From: Oligoflexia bacterium
GTDB lineage: Bacteria; Bdellovibrionota; UBA1018
DNA length: 6,156 nt
NCBI GenBank assembly: GCA_903858195.1
Contig: CAIOHW010000093.1
Span: forward strand, 1-6,156
Direction of reading: 5' to 3'
In this document: piece by piece, positions 4,876-6,156 of the stretch
Numbering within the stretch: the first letter of the stretch is position 1
Layout: each line of letters begins with the position of its first letter
Program-made: the position numbers and the translations under genes
Notes under the pieces: model-generated
Seen by the model: the letters and a program-made list of their open reading frames with translations, nothing else
The model's database searches: none
Told to the model about the DNA's origin: nothing

Positions 4876-5301
4876 ATGGAAATCGATTATCGCAAGTTTC
4901 TTCATGCCAACTCACGAGTCATGGAAATGCTCGAAACGGCCAAGCGCTCGGCCGACACCATGATCGATCGGCTCCCTGCCGCGTTTGCCGTCCTGAATGA
5001 ATCGGGAGAAATTCTCCGGGCCAATGACCGCATGGCATCGCTTTTTGCCAAGCCCACTGAAGAAGTCCGCGGCTCGAACATTCTTCAGGTTCACCGCGAA
5101 GAGGATGCCAAGACCATCCTCACGGCCATCTCGACGGCAATCAAGACCGGGCTTGAGACCGTGGTCCAGGTGCCGATTCTTCCGAACGCCACCCAGAACT
5201 CGACCGAAGAACGGCAGATCCTCTGGAAGATGTCCGTGTACTCCGACTCACCCCACTTTACGCTGGTGGGAATCCTCGGCATCGACTTCCGGGAAATCTA
5301 A
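4876..5301 (+). CDS. Stand-alone PAS-domain protein, partner of the CheX-like phosphatase
   Basis: A 141-residue cytoplasmic protein that is almost entirely one PAS domain. Residues 1-28 are an amphipathic helix (HANSRVMEMLETAKRSADTMI), likely coiled-coil and dimerising. The PAS fold follows: DRLPAAFAVLNESGEILRAN (31-50), the F-helix region with SNILQVHREEDAKTI matching the family's usual 'vHPeD' stretch (67-81), then the beta strands ending in FTLVGILGIDFREI (128-141). There is no kinase, GGDEF, receiver or methyl-accepting output domain, no cysteine and no recognisable haem or flavin motif, so the bound signal is unknown. A single-domain PAS protein must act through another protein. The 4-bp gap to cheX and the shared message make that phosphatase the obvious candidate. 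The TAA stop shares bases with the stop of the convergent ABC-F gene. Confidence 0.83.
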   Translation: MEIDYRKFLHANSRVMEMLETAKRSADTMIDRLPAAFAVLNESGEILRANDRMASLFAKPTEEVRGSNILQVHREEDAKTILTAISTAIKTGLETVVQVPILPNATQNSTEERQILWKMSVYSDSPHFTLVGILGIDFREI

Positions 5302-6156
5302 CCCTCAAGCTCGGCCCAACGGGCGTAGAGTCGATCGATTTCGGCCTGCGCGTGAGCCATGTCCTGTCCAAGCCTTGCCAGCAGCACTGCGTTGGAGAGG
5401 TTTTCAGGGCGCTCGCTTTCTTGCGCAAGTTCCGAGAGCTTCTGCTCTGCCGCGTGGATGGCGGCCTCCATCCCATCGAACTCACGCTGCTCCTTGTAGG
5501 ACAGCTTGCGCTTCCTGACCGGTTGCCCGACCGGCGAGACCGACTCGGCAGTAGAAGCTGTGCCTAAGGCTGCGGCCGGAGCCGGAGCCTTCGGGTTGCG
5601 GCGGGCCATCTCCCACTGGGCCAGTCCCTCATAAAAGTGCCACCTCCCACCCCCGGCGGGGGCGAGCAGACGCTCGGAAACCTGGTCGATGAAGTAGCGA
5701 TCATGCGAGACGAGCAGCACAGCGCCCTCGAACTCCTCGAGGCACTCTTCGAGCACTGCAAGCGTAGCCAGGTCGAGGTCGTTCGTGGGTTCGTCCAGCA
5801 CCAGCACATTGGCAGGCTTGAGCATGAGGAGCGCAAGCAGCACCCGGCTCTGCTCCCCGCCCGAGAGTGCTCCCACGCGCATCTCAACCTGAGCGGGCGA
5901 AAACAGGAAGCGGTCCAGGTAGCTTCTAAAGTGCATGCGCCTTCCGGCAAAATCGACGAACTCACCCACAGGGCAGACCGTGCGAGCGACTGATTTGGAA
6001 GGATCGAGCTGGTCGCGGATCTGGTCGAAGTACGCCACCTGAAGCTGGTCGGACCGCATGACCGAGCCCGAAGTCGGAGGCTCATCGCCCAGAAGAGTCC
6101 GAATGAGCGTCGACTTGCCGCAGCCGTTCGGCCCCAGGATCCCCACTCGCGAGCCA
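5298..6156 (-). CDS. uup: ABC-F ATPase, Uup type: second ABC domain and C-terminal coiled coil, cut by the window edge
   Basis: This is the last 285 residues of a soluble two-domain ABC-F protein; the start and first ABC domain lie beyond the right edge. The visible domain is complete: Walker A GPNGCGKST (6134-6108), Q-loop region AYFDQIRDQLDP, signature LSGGEQSR (5867-5844), Walker B VLVLDEPTNDLD (from 5807) with its catalytic glutamate, and H-switch SHD (5708-5700). A low-complexity Ala/Pro linker then leads to KLSYKEQREFDGME and a charged coiled coil ending WAELEG. This is the Uup C-terminal domain (E. coli 'KLSYKLQRELEQL ... WEYLE'), which separates Uup from EttA and YheS. There are no membrane segments, as expected for ABC-F. 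E. coli Uup binds branched DNA, limits transposon precise excision and also affects ribosomes. An internal GTG at 6146 is not a start, because the frame continues with G-S-R before it. Confidence 0.93.
   Translation of the reverse strand, partial: GSRVGILGPNGCGKSTLIRTLLGDEPPTSGSVMRSDQLQVAYFDQIRDQLDPSKSVARTVCPVGEFVDFAGRRMHFRSYLDRFLFSPAQVEMRVGALSGGEQSRVLLALLMLKPANVLVLDEPTNDLDLATLAVLEECLEEFEGAVLLVSHDRYFIDQVSERLLAPAGGGRWHFYEGLAQWEMARRNPKAPAPAAALGTASTAESVSPVGQPVRKRKLSYKEQREFDGMEAAIHAAEQKLSELAQESERPENLSNAVLLARLGQDMAHAQAEIDRLYARWAELEG

Noticed and set aside
6144..6146. GTG at 6146 as the start of the ABC-F gene
   Set aside because: The frame continues upstream to the window edge as G-S-R-V-G-I-L-G-P-N-G, the normal lead-in to a Walker A, so this is an internal valine of a truncated gene.

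Overview
This is a compact, GC-rich (by eye about 60% G+C) stretch of bacterial chromosome with eight protein genes, two of them cut by the window edges. There is no sign of an insertion sequence, prophage, CRISPR array, tRNA or rRNA. Export signals on several products and a Prc/Tsp-type periplasmic protease point to a Gram-negative (diderm) bacterium. A CheX-type phosphatase paired with a PAS protein would fit the Bdellovibrionota or another former deltaproteobacterial lineage. That placement is inference only; nothing in the window fixes the taxon.

Layout. On the minus strand, an exported amidohydrolase-2 enzyme (1648-722) is followed after 95 bp by the N-terminal third of a tail-specific protease (626 to the left edge). 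Divergent from the amidohydrolase is uracil-DNA glycosylase ung (1707-2405, plus). It converges with, and overlaps by 19 bp, a small secreted four-cysteine protein of unknown function (2812-2387, minus). Divergent from that is a fold-type I PLP enzyme of the cystathionine gamma-synthase family (2900-4108, plus). A 145-bp gap containing a nested inverted repeat follows. Then comes a tight two-gene unit, cheX-like (4254-4871) and a stand-alone PAS protein (4876-5301), both plus. The PAS gene converges with a uup-type ABC-F ATPase (minus, 5298 to the right edge), and the two stop codons share four bases.

How the genes relate. Most are independent housekeeping functions: DNA uracil repair, sulfur amino-acid metabolism, periplasmic proteolysis and ABC-F ribosome/replication maintenance. 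The one clear functional unit is cheX-PAS, with a 4-bp gap and the downstream ribosome-binding site inside the end of cheX. The CheX-like protein keeps the D-xxx-E-xx-N-xxx-G phosphatase signature. It also ends in a peptide resembling the CheY-P-binding motif found at the N-terminus of FliM and FliY. I read the pair as a candidate sensory module that dephosphorylates a CheY-like response regulator, with no chemotaxis genes beside it. This is the most interesting item in the window.

Regulatory observations are weaker. ung and the PLP-enzyme gene both carry TGCTAA at exactly the same distance before ATG and lack a clear Shine-Dalgarno. A strong inverted repeat sits just upstream of that motif at the PLP-enzyme gene. 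A multi-tier hairpin precedes cheX.
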